A DNA stretch of 64,000 bases from the NCBI RefSeq assembly GCF_014205335.1, contig NZ_JACHNH010000001.1, positions 7,806,501 through 7,870,500 on the forward strand. Direction: 5' to 3'. Position numbers and translations under genes: made by a program. Below, in pieces: positions 8,487 to 18,256 of the stretch. The stretch is from Amorphoplanes digitatis (GTDB lineage Bacteria; Actinomycetota; Actinomycetes; Mycobacteriales; Micromonosporaceae). Position 1 is the stretch's first letter, and the number at the start of each line of letters is the position of its first letter. The notes below the pieces were generated by a model that saw only the letters and a list, made by a program, of their open reading frames with translations, had not been told where the DNA came from and made no database searches.

Positions 8487-9047
8487 TCAGCCGCCGAGGC
8501 GGTGATCGGCGGGCTTCGTCTGCAGCAACCAGGCGAGCGGCATCTTCGCCGCGACCTCATAGGCGCCATCCGCACCGAGAACATGCAAGGTCACCGTCTG
8601 CGCGGCATCCCGCTCGACCATCCAGTACCGCGGAATCCCGGCCGCGGCGTACTCCCGCACCTTGACGACCTCGTCCATCACGGCCGAACCGGGCGAGACG
8701 ATCTCGACTGCCAGCAGCAGGTCGGTCAGCGGAAGCCACACGCTGCGGGCCTGCGGGGCGGACCAGAGCGTCAGGTCAGAAATCCGGCCACCGTCACCGT
8801 TCGGGCCCGGGAGCTTGACACCCACCGCCTGAAGGATCTGGTCGGCCGGCCAACCAGCCAGCACAAGCCAGGCGAACAGTCGGCTGGCGATCGCGGCATG
8901 ATCGGAATCTGCCGGCGGCATGACCGACAACGCTCCCTCGGGACTCAACTCGTACCGATGGCCGTACCGGTCGGCGGTGTTCATCGCCGCAAGGTCATCG
9001 AGCGTGACGGTGGCAGGAAGGTACCTGCCGAATGCCTCAGCGCTCAT
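8487..9047 (-). CDS. Uma2 family protein (DUF820, PD-(D/E)XK nuclease fold), 186 aa
   Basis: This family is abundant and multi-copy in Actinoplanes-like and cyanobacterial genomes; the fold is that of restriction-type nucleases but the biological role is unknown. The PD-(D/E)XK layout is readable: GGRISDLTLW supplies the Asp, LLLAVEIVSPGS the Glu, and KVREYAAAGIPRYWMVERD the lysine and the family's most recognisable block. The N-terminal YELSPEGALSVMPPADSDH segment is also typical. The start is ATG 9047. The gene is convergent with the repeat-tail membrane protein; an 8-bp stem with a 4-base loop (8477-8496) overlaps the stop codon region and may end transcription. Confidence 0.87.
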   Translation of the reverse strand: MSAEAFGRYLPATVTLDDLAAMNTADRYGHRYELSPEGALSVMPPADSDHAAIASRLFAWLVLAGWPADQILQAVGVKLPGPNGDGGRISDLTLWSAPQARSVWLPLTDLLLAVEIVSPGSAVMDEVVKVREYAAAGIPRYWMVERDAAQTVTLHVLGADGAYEVAAKMPLAWLLQTKPADHRLGG

Positions 9048-9090
9048 GCGGTCATCCTACGGATGTTGCTCGGACCGCCGCGTGAACGGA

Positions 9091-9121
9091 ACGGTGCCGA
9101 CTACTGGGTAGTCGGCACCGT
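9091..9121 (-). terminator. Perfect 14-bp hairpin after the acyl-CoA dehydrogenase gene
   Basis: Bases 9091-9104 and 9108-9121 are perfect reverse complements with a 3-base loop. The stem lies 25 bases beyond the acyl-CoA dehydrogenase stop on its strand. The following bases on that strand are only moderately T-rich, so it may act as an intrinsic terminator or stabilise the 3' end. Confidence 0.7.
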
Positions 9122-9146
9122 TTCGACCTGCTAAAACGTCTTCGGA

Positions 9147-10301
9147 TCAGTCCTTAAGGAGCTGCCGCGCCATCACGATGCGCTGGACCTGGTTGGTGCC
9201 CTCGTAGATCTGCGTGATCTTGGCGTCGCGCATCATCCGCTCGACCGGGTAGTCGCGGGTGTAGCCGTAGCCGCCGAGGAGCTGGACCGCGTCCGTGGTG
9301 ATCTCCATCGCGGCGTCCGAGGCGAAGCACTTCGCGGCCGCGCCGAAGTAGGTCAGGTCCGTGTCGCCGCGCTCGCTCTTGCCCGCCGCAACGTAGGTCA
9401 GCTGCCGGGCGGCCTCGAGCTTCATGCCCATGTCGGCGAGCATGAACTGCACACCCTGGAAGTCCGCGACCGGCTTGCCGAACTGCGTGCGCTCCTTGAC
9501 GTAGCCCTTGGCGAAGTCGAGCGCGCCCTGCGCGATGCCCAGCGCCTGCGCCGCGATCGTGACGCGGGTGTGGTCCAGGGTCTTCATCGCGGTGGCGAAG
9601 CCGGTGCCCTCGGCGCCGATCATCCGGTCCAGCGGGATGCGGACGTTGTCGAAGTAGACCTCGCAGGTCGGGCTGCCCTTGATGCCCAGCTTCTTCTCCG
9701 GCGCGCCGAAGCTGACGCCCTCGTCGGACTTCTCCACCACGAACGCCGAGATGCCGCGCGAGCGGGCGCCGGGGTCGGTGACCGCGAAGACCGTGTAGTA
9801 CTCCGAGACGCCGGCGTTGGTGATCCAGCGCTTGACGCCGTTGAGCACCCAGTAGTCGCCGTCGCGGACCGCGCGGGTGGTCATCGAGGCCGCGTCGCTG
9901 CCGGCCTCCGGCTCCGACAGGCAGTACGAGAACATGCCCTCGCCCGCCGCGACCGGGGTCAGGTACTTGCGCTTGAGCTCCTCGGAGCCGGCCAGGATCA
10001 GCGGCATCGTGCCGAGCTTGTTGACCGCCGGGATCAGCGACGAGCTGGCGCAGGCGCGGGCGACCTCCTCGATCACGATGGCGGTGGCCAGGGCGTCCGC
10101 GCCGGCGCCGCCGTACTCGACGGGGATGTGCGGCGCGTGGAAGTCGGAGGAGCGCAGGGCGTCGTAGGACGCCTTCGGGAACTCGGCGTTCTCGTCCGCC
10201 TCCGCCGCGTTCGGCGCCACGCGCGCGTCGCAGACCTCGCGTACGGCCGCACGGATGGTCTCGTGGTCCTCCGGCAGCTGGTAAACGTCGAAATCAGACA
10301 T
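9147..10301 (-). CDS. Acyl-CoA dehydrogenase, 384 aa
   Basis: This FAD enzyme introduces the alpha-beta double bond into an acyl-CoA and passes electrons to ETF. The full three-part fold is visible: N-terminal helical part (VREVCDARVAPNAAEAD), middle signature YCLSEPEAGSDAASM with KRWITNAG, and C-terminal RTQFGKPVADFQG, LLGGYGYTRDYPVERMMRDAK and QIYEGTNQVQRIVMAR. The base is expected in the IYEGTNQ segment, as in short/branched-chain or isovaleryl-type members; chain length cannot be decided. The start is ATG 10301, with GAGGGAGGG upstream. It is divergent from the UDP-glucose dehydrogenase gene. Confidence 0.95.
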   Translation of the reverse strand: MSDFDVYQLPEDHETIRAAVREVCDARVAPNAAEADENAEFPKASYDALRSSDFHAPHIPVEYGGAGADALATAIVIEEVARACASSSLIPAVNKLGTMPLILAGSEELKRKYLTPVAAGEGMFSYCLSEPEAGSDAASMTTRAVRDGDYWVLNGVKRWITNAGVSEYYTVFAVTDPGARSRGISAFVVEKSDEGVSFGAPEKKLGIKGSPTCEVYFDNVRIPLDRMIGAEGTGFATAMKTLDHTRVTIAAQALGIAQGALDFAKGYVKERTQFGKPVADFQGVQFMLADMGMKLEAARQLTYVAAGKSERGDTDLTYFGAAAKCFASDAAMEITTDAVQLLGGYGYTRDYPVERMMRDAKITQIYEGTNQVQRIVMARQLLKD

Positions 10302-10474
10302 GGCTGTGGCCCTCCCTCTACGGCTCCCGTCCCATGTTACCGACGCGTAGGGTACGCGCACTATCCTTCGCCGCGGACGGTGGACGGATCGAGCGTGCAC
10401 CGCCATGAGAAGGTGAATGCCACGTTTCGGCGCAGGCCCCCCTCCGGCGCCCCGTGTGAGTGGAGTTTCTCCTC

Positions 10475-11914
10475 GTGACCATCCCGTACCCGACCCATCA
10501 GAGCGTGCCGGCCTTCCCCGAGGTCGAGCCGCCGTCCGGTGCCGCCCGGCCCCGCCTGGCCTTCCTCGGCACGGGCTACCTCGGCGCGACGTACGCCATC
10601 TGCTTCGCCGAGCTCGGGTACGAGGTGCTCGGGTTCGACGTCGACGAGGCCAAGATCGCCAAGCTGGCCGCCGGGCAGATGCCGTTCCACGAGGCCGGGC
10701 TCGACGACCTGCTGCGGTCCAACCTCGCCTCGGGCCGGTTGCGCTTCACCACCTCGTACCAGGAGGTCGCCGACTTCGCCGACGTGCATTTCATCTGCGT
10801 CGGCACACCCCAGCGCGGGGACGGGATGGGCGCCGACCTCTCGTACGTTGAGACGTCTGTCACAAAACTCGCCCGGCACCTCACCCGCCGGGCCCTGATC
10901 GTCGGCAAGTCGACCGTCCCCGTCGGCACCGCCGAGTGGATCGAGCAGCTCGTCGCCAAGCACACGGACCCCGAGCTGGGCATCGAGGTGGCCTGGTCGC
11001 CGGAGTTCCTCCAGGAGGGCTTCGCCGTCGAGGACGTGCTGCGGCCCAACCGGATCGTGGTCGGCGTGAAGTCCGACTGGGCCAACGGCATGCTGTACGC
11101 CGCGCACAAGGGCGTCTTCGACCTGGCCGCCACCGAGGACCGCGAGGTGCCGCTGGTGGTCACCGACTTCGCCACGGCGGAGCTGGTCAAGGTCGCCGCG
11201 AACGCGTTCCTCGCCACCAAGATCAGCTTCATCAACGCCATGGCCGAGGTGTGCGAGGTGGCCGGCGGCGACGTCACCCAGCTGGCCCGGGCGATCGGCT
11301 ACGACCCGCGCATCGGCAACCGCTTCCTCCAGGCCGGCGTCGGCTTCGGCGGCGGCTGCCTGCCCAAGGACATCCGCGCGTTCCAGGCCCGCGCTCAGGA
11401 GCTCGGCGCCGGCGAGGCGCTCCGGTTCCTGCACGAGGTCGACCTGATCAACCTGCGGCGCCGCAGCAAGGTCCTCCAGCTCGCCGCCGAGCTGCTCGGC
11501 CGCCGCTCCGGGCCGGCCGGCCCGGACCTGTCCGGCACCCGGATCGCGGTGCTCGGCGCCGCCTTCAAGCCCAACTCCGACGACGTACGCGACGCGCCGT
11601 CGCTGGCCGTCGCGGCCGGGCTCGCCAAGGCCGGCGCGGATGTCCGGGTCTACGACCCGCAGGGCATGGAGAACGCCCGCGTCGCCCAGCCGGGCCTGCA
11701 CTACGAGAGCTCGATGTCCGACGCGGTCACCGGCGCCGAGCTGGTCTGCGTGCTCACCGAGTGGGCCGAGTTCCGCAACGCCGACCCGCAGGTGCTCGGC
11801 GAGCTGGTCGCCGAGCGGCGCGTCATCGACGGCCGGAACTGCCTCGACTCCGTGCTCTGGGCGCGGGCGGGCTGGCAGTACCGGGGCATGGGACGGCCGG
11901 CACCGGCACTCTGA
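10475..11914 (+). CDS. ugd: UDP-glucose 6-dehydrogenase, about 479 aa
   Basis: It oxidises UDP-glucose twice with NAD to UDP-glucuronate for envelope or exopolysaccharide building. The N-terminal Rossmann motif is FLGTGYLGATYA, followed by VGTPQRGDGMGADLS and GKSTVPVGTA. The catalytic cysteine lies in GVGFGGGCLPKDI, and the C-terminal domain carries AFKPNSDDVRDAPS and VLTEWAEFR. GTG 10475 is preferred; GTG 10460 in the same frame is possible and would add five residues. Other nucleotide-sugar dehydrogenases (GDP-mannose type) share the fold, but the motif wording fits the UDP-glucose class best. Confidence 0.93.
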   Translation: MTIPYPTHQSVPAFPEVEPPSGAARPRLAFLGTGYLGATYAICFAELGYEVLGFDVDEAKIAKLAAGQMPFHEAGLDDLLRSNLASGRLRFTTSYQEVADFADVHFICVGTPQRGDGMGADLSYVETSVTKLARHLTRRALIVGKSTVPVGTAEWIEQLVAKHTDPELGIEVAWSPEFLQEGFAVEDVLRPNRIVVGVKSDWANGMLYAAHKGVFDLAATEDREVPLVVTDFATAELVKVAANAFLATKISFINAMAEVCEVAGGDVTQLARAIGYDPRIGNRFLQAGVGFGGGCLPKDIRAFQARAQELGAGEALRFLHEVDLINLRRRSKVLQLAAELLGRRSGPAGPDLSGTRIAVLGAAFKPNSDDVRDAPSLAVAAGLAKAGADVRVYDPQGMENARVAQPGLHYESSMSDAVTGAELVCVLTEWAEFRNADPQVLGELVAERRVIDGRNCLDSVLWARAGWQYRGMGRPAPAL

Positions 11915-11934
11915 CGGCGTATTGACACGGCCTT

Positions 11935-11963
11935 CGGCCGCGAACCTGTCGGGTTCGCGGCCG
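11935..11963 (+). terminator. 12-bp hairpin terminator after ugd
   Basis: Bases 11935-11946 pair perfectly with 11952-11963 around a 5-base loop, and are followed by TTTCC. It sits 21 bases past the ugd stop and before the large membrane protein gene. Confidence 0.8.
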
Positions 11964-12042
11964 TTTCCATTGATCTCGACCTGCCTGAGACTGTTCTAAT
12001 GAGGTGTCGGTTGCTTCGGTGGTGACGGGTCGAGGAGGTGCC

Positions 12043-15000
12043 GTGGCGCAGGACGGCTACGACGAGGAGCTCGCTCGCATCGACGCGTCGATCGCGGACC
12101 TGAAGATCCGGGACATGGCCGCGGCCAAGGAACGGACCCAGATCGCGGGCAAGATCCAGGCGGCGCAGTTCCAGCGCGACATCCTGGCGCACGCCAACCA
12201 GCAGAAGAAGCGGGCCGCCAAGACCGCCCGCAAGGTGCGCCGGCGGCCCGGCGAGACGACCGGTGCGCCGTCCTGGGCCGAGCCGGGCACCGCGCACACC
12301 GGCCCGCCCGGTGAGGCCACCGACGGCGTGACCACCCTGGTCGACGATCCGCCGCCGACCGAGCGCCCGGCCCTGCCACCGCCGCCGCCCCGCCGCCGGC
12401 CCCGGGTCGCGCCGTTGCCGCCCGAGCCGGACCTGCATCTGGCGCACGGGCCGGAGACCTCCTCGAAGTCGGTGCAGAACATCCTGCTCGGCCTCAGCGC
12501 CCTCGTGCTCGGCGTCGCCGCCATCGTCTTCGCCGGAGCCACCAGCAACACGTTCGGCCGCGTGTTCATCCTCGCCATCGCGACCGCGGTCGCGCTCGGG
12601 GTCGCGCCCGCGATCTCGCGCCGGGGGCTGACCTCGACCGCGGAGACGCTGGCGGCGGTCGGCCTCGTGCTGCTGCCGTTGACCCTGTTCGCGCTGCACG
12701 GCAGCAGCCTGTTCGGCGGCGCCGCGATACCGGCGACGGTGTTCCTCGGCGTGACGCTGCTGATCACCGCCGTGGTGTCGTTCCTCTACGCGGGCGTCAC
12801 CCGGCTCGCCGCGCCCCGCTACGCCACCGTCGTCGCCGTGCAGCCCGTCGCGCCGCTGCTGGCGTACCCGGCGATCGAGAGCGCGGCCGGCTGGGCGCTG
12901 GCGCTGACCGTGGTCGCGCTCATCGACCTGCTGCTGCTCACCACGGTGATCCGGCACGGCCGGCTGGTGCCGCGCTGGCCGTTCGGCCGGCCCGTCGCGG
13001 CCGACCGCGAGACCCTCGCCGCGGCCGACGCGCGGCGCGCCGGCGCGGCCGACTACGCCGACCGGGACGTCGACCCGGCCGACCCGGCCGACTACGAGGA
13101 CGCGCCGGCCCGGCCCGAGTCGCTGCCGGAAGAGCCCGACCTGATCATCGACGGGCTGACCGGCCGCCGCCGCTGGCGGTGGCTGCCGACCCGGATCTTC
13201 CCCGGCCCCCGCCCGGCCGGCGCCTCGGCCGCCGGCTCGGTGCCGCTGGCCCCGCCCGCCACGCCGCCGTCGGCTGGCCTGCTGCGCGGGCTGACGTTCG
13301 GCCTGCTCTGTGCCGCCGCCGCGGGCGCGCTGGTCTACGCGGGCGCCGCCCTGCTGACCGCGGACACCCTGCCGGACGCGGTGCGCTCCGGCCTGATCCT
13401 GGTGCTGGCGGCGCTTACCGTCTCGGCCGCCGCCCGCCTGGTGCAGCGGATCCTGGCCCGCAACATCGCCGGCGGCGTGCTGGCGCTCGCCGTGATCGCC
13501 GCCGTCGCCCGGATCGCCACCGTCGCGTCGCCGTCCTGGACCCTGGCCGCGGCCGCCGCCGCAGTCGCGGTCACCGGCGCCGTGGTCCGCACGGTGCCCG
13601 AGGAGGCCCGCCGCGGCCCGCAGTACGCCTCGGCCGGCGCGCTCACGCTCATCGGCCTCTTCGTCGCCGTCGACGCCCTGCGCGCCGCGATCGCCCCGGT
13701 GGAGGCCGCCCGGCCGGTCTGGAACGCCGACACCGCGGCCTACGCCGGGCGCATCGCGGAGGCCGCGGGCCAGTCCGGCTGGCTGCTCGCCCTGAGCGCC
13801 CTGCTGCTGACTGTCGCCGCCGCGCTCGCCCTGCCCGCCGAGTACCGGCACGAGGGCGCCGTCACCGGCGTCGCGCTGACCGCCCTCGCCGTGCCGGCGT
13901 CGCTGGGCATGCCCTGGTCGGAGGCGCCCTGGCCGCTGGTGCTCGCCGCAATCGGCCTCGGCGGCACGGGCCTGCTCGCGCCGACCCGCCGGATCGCCAT
14001 CGCGCACATCGCGGCCGCCGGGGTGGTCGGCCTCTTCGGCGCGGGCGCCGCGCTGAGCGCGTCGTGGCTCACCGCCGCGGTGCTGACCGCGATCGCCGGC
14101 GCGGGCGTGATGGTCGCGGTCGCGGCCCGCCAGATTCCGGTACGCCTGTACGCCTGGCTGGTCGGCGACTGGGCCTCCGGCGCGGCCGCGCTGGCGATAC
14201 CGGGTGCCGTGGTGACGGCAGTGCTGGCGACCAAGGACCCCGGTGGCGGCCCGCCGCCCACCGAGGCGGTGACCGTGCCCGCGCTGGCGCTGGGCTTCCT
14301 GGCCGTGGCGGGCACGCTCACCTACGCCGCGGTGTTCCAGGTGGCCCGCCGCGAGGTCAGCCTGCCGATGACCGCCGGCGCCGCCGGCGGCGCGGCCGCG
14401 ATGGCGATCGCCGCGCTGTTCGCACCCGGCGCCACCGCACCCGACATCTGGGTCGGCGCGCTGCTGCTCGCCGCCGCGGGCCTGCTGTTCTTCGCCAAGT
14501 CGATCGACTCGGGCCGGCGCGCCGACCGGATGGTCGACGGCCCCGACATCGCCGCGGCCGCGGCCACCGTCGCCGTCTGCGGTGCGCTCGCCCGGGTCGC
14601 CGCACTGGCCTTCCCCGACTCGCCGCTCGCGGTCGCCGCGATCGTGGTGCTGATCGTGGCCTTCGGCGTCCGCGCGCTGCCCGAGGATTGGAGCCGCGGG
14701 CCGGTGCGCGGCCTGGGCGCCGCGGGCCTGATCGTCCTGGTGATCGCCGGCTGGCAGGCGATCGGCGGCGGCCTGCGCATCATCGCGGCGCCGGGCCCGA
14801 TCTGGGCCTCCGACGTCACCGCGTACTCCACCACCCCGCCGGCCGGCGCCTGGCAGGCACCGGTCGCGCTGGTGATCATCGCGCTGGCGGCCGCCGTCGC
14901 GCTGCCGCGCCCGACCCGTTACGACGTCGAGGCGGTCTGCGTCGCCCTGGCCGCGATCGGGGCGCCGGCCGCGTTCGGCCTGCCCTGGTGGTCGCCGCTG

Positions 15001-17124
15001 CTGATCGGCGGCGCGGTCACCCTCGGATACGGGATCGCCGCGGTCGCCGCGACCGACCCGCGCGCCGCGCTCACCCGGGCCGGGGTCGCCGCCGTCGTCT
15101 CGCTGCACGCCGTCGGGGCGGGCCTGGTCCGGCCCTGGTCGACGGCGATCGCGCTCGGCCTGATCACGTTCGCCGGCGTCCTGGTGGCCTGGATGTCGCG
15201 GGCCGATCTGACGCCTGGGACGCAGAGCGAGTGGGCGGAGACCGCGAACCGGGACGAGGTGGTCAACCTCGCCCTCGACGACACCGGCATGCCCCGGCAC
15301 CGGGCCCAGATCGGCGGCGCCGCGACCGCGGGCGCGCTGCTCGCGGCCCCCGGCGTGCTCGCGGCCGTCGCTGCCGACCAGGGCAACTCGGTGCAGGTGG
15401 TGCTCACCGCGGCGCTCGCCGGGTCCAGCCTCACGCTGGCCCTGCTGGCGCTGGTCGCCCGCTGGGTGCCGCAGTACCTGCCCTGGGCCACGATCGGGCT
15501 CGTCGGCGGCGCCACGATCACGGCGCTGGCCTCGGTGCCGAGCGACTACCCCACCGCCCTGTACGCGGCGACCGCGGCCCTGCTCGGCGTCCTCGCGGAG
15601 TTGCTGCGCGGCTCCATCCCGGCGCCCGGGCTCACCGTCGCGCCGAACCGCTACCGCAGCGAGAGCGGCTACGTGCGCCCACACTGGACCGAGCTGCGAC
15701 CCAGCGGGCTTCGCGGCCGCTGGCTCGTCGACCCGGCGAACGGCGCGGTGCTCGTCGCCGCCCTGCCGACCGTCCTGGCGCTGCTCTCCATCGCGCCCGC
15801 GCTGCGTGCGGCCCTCTTCGACCCGCTGGCGCAGCTCGGCGCGATCTGGGAGGGGCCGGTCGCCGCGCTGGCCAACCCCGATTCCGGCAGCGTCGACGGC
15901 ACCAGCGTGCTCGCCGCGGTGCTGCTGACCATCGCCGCGGCGCTCGCCGCACTCGGCTTCGGCGCCAAGCCCGCCGAGGCCGTACCGGTGATCCTGCCCG
16001 GCCTCGCGGTCACCCTGCTGATCGCGCCGATCGCCATGAACGCGCAGTGGCCGGCCTCGACATCCACGGCGCTTGTGGTCTTCACCATCTCGATGCTCGG
16101 GCTGGCGCTGACCCCACCGCCGGTCGCCACCCGGGCCACCCTGCTGCGCACGACCCGCAACATCGTCTTCGTGATCGGCCTGCTCGCGGGCGGCGCCGGG
16201 CTGGCCGGCAGCCTCGCCACCCAGCAGCTCACCCTCTTCACGCTGGGCTCGGCGGTCGGCGTCGGCCTGGTCGGCGCGCTGGTCGGCCGCAGCCAGCACG
16301 CCCGCATCCTCGGCTGGCTCTTCGCCGCGGTGATGGGCCAGTTCTTCGTGCTTACGGTCGCGCTGGTGGCCGGGCTGGCCCCGGAGTGGGCCGCGTTCGG
16401 GGTGCTGGCCGTCGGCGCGGTGCTGCTGGTGCTCGAGGCCGCCCTGCCGCGGCTCGGCCTGCCCGAGTACCGCCGCGAGGCCACCACCGTCGAATGGAGC
16501 GGCTACGCGTCGGCCCTGCTCGCCGGCGCACTTGCCTACAACTCCCCGGCTCACCTCGCGGCGCTGCTGGCCGCCTGGGGCGCGGTGCTCGGGCTGGCCG
16601 CGATCCGCCCGGGCCGCACCCCGAACCAGCGGCGCAACCTGTTCTGGCTCTCCGTCGGCTTCGAGATCATCGGCATCTGGCTGTTCATCGCGATCGCCGA
16701 GGTGGCGCTGCCGGAGGCATACACGCTGCCCTTCGCGGCCCTCGCCCTGCTCGTCGGCATCCTGGAGTCCCGCCAGCGGCCGGACCTGAGCAGCTGGGCG
16801 GCGTACGGGCCGGCCCTGCTGGCGGCGTTCGTGCCGACGATCGGAATCGTGATCGCCACAGACGCCGGCGACCTGCGCGAGCTGCTGCTGCTGCTCGGCG
16901 CGGTGGCCACCCTGATCGTGGGCTCCCGCCAGCGCCAGCAGGCACCGGTGGTGGTCGGCGCGGTGGCCACGGCGATCGCGACGATCCACTTCGCGGCGAC
17001 CCTGGTCGGTCCGTGGCTGGTCCTGGTGCCGGTCGGCGTGATCCTGCTCTTCGTGGGCGCCACAAACGAAAACCGCCGCCGCACCCAGGAGCGGCTCCGC
17101 GGCGCCCTGGTCAGGATGCGCTAG
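12043..17124 (+). CDS. Giant polytopic membrane protein (SCO7613 C-terminal-domain type), 1693 aa
   Basis: It begins with a cytoplasmic, charged, probable coiled-coil segment (residues about 1-65: DEELARIDASIADLKIRD ... QKKRAAKTARKVRRR), then a Pro-rich linker (PPPPPRRRPR). A very long run of Ala/Val/Leu-rich helices follows to the C-terminus, dozens of membrane spans in repeated blocks separated by short charged loops. It resembles the actinobacterial membrane proteins annotated as SCO7613 C-terminal domain-containing; the function is unknown. GTG 12043 is chosen because a strong GAGGAGG lies just upstream. The stop TAG is made of a TA target plus the first G of the IS630 element. A second, slightly different copy of its last 14 residues lies beyond the element at 18299-18340. 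Confidence 0.85.
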   Translation: MAQDGYDEELARIDASIADLKIRDMAAAKERTQIAGKIQAAQFQRDILAHANQQKKRAAKTARKVRRRPGETTGAPSWAEPGTAHTGPPGEATDGVTTLVDDPPPTERPALPPPPPRRRPRVAPLPPEPDLHLAHGPETSSKSVQNILLGLSALVLGVAAIVFAGATSNTFGRVFILAIATAVALGVAPAISRRGLTSTAETLAAVGLVLLPLTLFALHGSSLFGGAAIPATVFLGVTLLITAVVSFLYAGVTRLAAPRYATVVAVQPVAPLLAYPAIESAAGWALALTVVALIDLLLLTTVIRHGRLVPRWPFGRPVAADRETLAAADARRAGAADYADRDVDPADPADYEDAPARPESLPEEPDLIIDGLTGRRRWRWLPTRIFPGPRPAGASAAGSVPLAPPATPPSAGLLRGLTFGLLCAAAAGALVYAGAALLTADTLPDAVRSGLILVLAALTVSAAARLVQRILARNIAGGVLALAVIAAVARIATVASPSWTLAAAAAAVAVTGAVVRTVPEEARRGPQYASAGALTLIGLFVAVDALRAAIAPVEAARPVWNADTAAYAGRIAEAAGQSGWLLALSALLLTVAAALALPAEYRHEGAVTGVALTALAVPASLGMPWSEAPWPLVLAAIGLGGTGLLAPTRRIAIAHIAAAGVVGLFGAGAALSASWLTAAVLTAIAGAGVMVAVAARQIPVRLYAWLVGDWASGAAALAIPGAVVTAVLATKDPGGGPPPTEAVTVPALALGFLAVAGTLTYAAVFQVARREVSLPMTAGAAGGAAAMAIAALFAPGATAPDIWVGALLLAAAGLLFFAKSIDSGRRADRMVDGPDIAAAAATVAVCGALARVAALAFPDSPLAVAAIVVLIVAFGVRALPEDWSRGPVRGLGAAGLIVLVIAGWQAIGGGLRIIAAPGPIWASDVTAYSTTPPAGAWQAPVALVIIALAAAVALPRPTRYDVEAVCVALAAIGAPAAFGLPWWSPLLIGGAVTLGYGIAAVAATDPRAALTRAGVAAVVSLHAVGAGLVRPWSTAIALGLITFAGVLVAWMSRADLTPGTQSEWAETANRDEVVNLALDDTGMPRHRAQIGGAATAGALLAAPGVLAAVAADQGNSVQVVLTAALAGSSLTLALLALVARWVPQYLPWATIGLVGGATITALASVPSDYPTALYAATAALLGVLAELLRGSIPAPGLTVAPNRYRSESGYVRPHWTELRPSGLRGRWLVDPANGAVLVAALPTVLALLSIAPALRAALFDPLAQLGAIWEGPVAALANPDSGSVDGTSVLAAVLLTIAAALAALGFGAKPAEAVPVILPGLAVTLLIAPIAMNAQWPASTSTALVVFTISMLGLALTPPPVATRATLLRTTRNIVFVIGLLAGGAGLAGSLATQQLTLFTLGSAVGVGLVGALVGRSQHARILGWLFAAVMGQFFVLTVALVAGLAPEWAAFGVLAVGAVLLVLEAALPRLGLPEYRREATTVEWSGYASALLAGALAYNSPAHLAALLAAWGAVLGLAAIRPGRTPNQRRNLFWLSVGFEIIGIWLFIAIAEVALPEAYTLPFAALALLVGILESRQRPDLSSWAAYGPALLAAFVPTIGIVIATDAGDLRELLLLLGAVATLIVGSRQRQQAPVVVGAVATAIATIHFAATLVGPWLVLVPVGVILLFVGATNENRRRTQERLRGALVRMR

Positions 17125-18256
17125 TGTCCTGAGTCGTTAAATCGTTGTCAGTGGGTACGGTGGTGGGATGCCGTTGCCGACAGCAGTGCCGATCGTGCTC
17201 ACTGACGACGAGCGTGAGCAGTTGCTGGCGTGGTCGCGGCGTCCGTCGAGTGCTCAGGCGATCGCGTTGCGGTCGCGGGTGGTGCTCGCCTGCGCGGATG
17301 CTGCAGGGGCGCCGAACGGGCTGATCGCCGAGGAACTGGGGATCTCGCGGAACACGGTGAAGAAGTGGCGTAACCGCTTCGCAGCCGACCGGCTCGAAGG
17401 ACTGCTGGACGAGCCACGGCCCGGTCGGCCCCGCACGATCGTCGACGCCGAGGTGGAACGGGTGATCACCACGACGTTGGAGACCACACCGAAGGACGCC
17501 ACGCACTGGTCGACCCGGTCCCTGGCAGCCGAGGTCGGCCTGACCCAGAGCGCGGTCTCGCGGATCTGGCGGGCGTTCGGTTTACAACCGCACCGCCAGG
17601 ACACCTGGAAACTGTCGAAGGACCCTCAGTTCATCGACAAGGTCCGCGACGTCGTCGGGCTCTACCTCGACCCGCCCGAACGCGCCGTCGTGTTGTGCGT
17701 GGACGAGAAGTCACAGATCCAGGCCCTGGACCGCACCGCCCCGGTCCTGCCGATGCTGCCCGGCACCCCGGCCCGCGCCAGCCACGACTACATGCGCGCC
17801 GGCACGTCCAGCCTCTACGCCGCGCTGAACCTGACCACCGGCAAGGTCATCGGATCTTTGCACGGCCGGCACCGGGCGATCGAGTTCAAGAAGTTCCTGC
17901 AGACTCTCGACCGCGAAGTCCCCGCCGATCTCGACGTGCATGTCGTGCTGGACAACGCCTCCACCCACAAAACCCCAGCGATCAAACGCTGGCTGGCCGC
18001 GCACCCCAGGTTCATCCTGCACTTCACCCCGACCAGCTCATCCTGGCTCAACCTCGTCGAACGCTGGTTCGGCGAACTGACCACCAAAAAGCTGCAACGC
18101 GGCACCCACCGCAGCGTCCGCGAACTCAACAAAGACATCCGCGACTGGATCGGGACCTGGAACGACGACCCGCGGCCCTACGTCTGGACCAAGACCGCCG
18201 ACCAGATCCTCGAATCCATCGCCCACTACTGCACACGCATTAACGACTCACGACAC
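17124..18256 (+). mobile_element. IS630-family insertion sequence, 1133 bp, apparently complete
   Basis: Terminal inverted repeats are 17124-17140 and 18240-18256 (17 bases, one mismatch; end GTGTC). It is flanked by TA on both sides (17122-17123 and 18257-18258), the target duplication expected for IS630/Tc1-type elements. One transposase gene fills it. The element carries no stop codon of its own: both the upstream gene and the transposase end with TAG built across the junction. Intact ends and frame suggest a fairly recent insertion, after the local 81-bp duplication. Confidence 0.92.

Noticed and set aside
8487..9047. Uma2 protein as a restriction enzyme or defence system
   Set aside because: No methyltransferase, helicase or other defence gene is nearby, and the family is widely multi-copy without known defence linkage.
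4510..10301. Biosynthetic gene cluster from CoA ligase, thioesterase and acyl-CoA dehydrogenase
   Set aside because: No carrier protein, ketosynthase or condensation domain is present, and the genes are on different strands with terminators between them. Primary CoA metabolism explains them.
11701..16989. A 1762-codon open frame on the minus strand across the giant membrane protein gene
   Set aside because: It is Arg/Gly/Asp/Gln-rich without domains and lies opposite a frame with clear membrane helices, a good ribosome site and proper codon bias. Such antisense frames are expected in very GC-rich genes.
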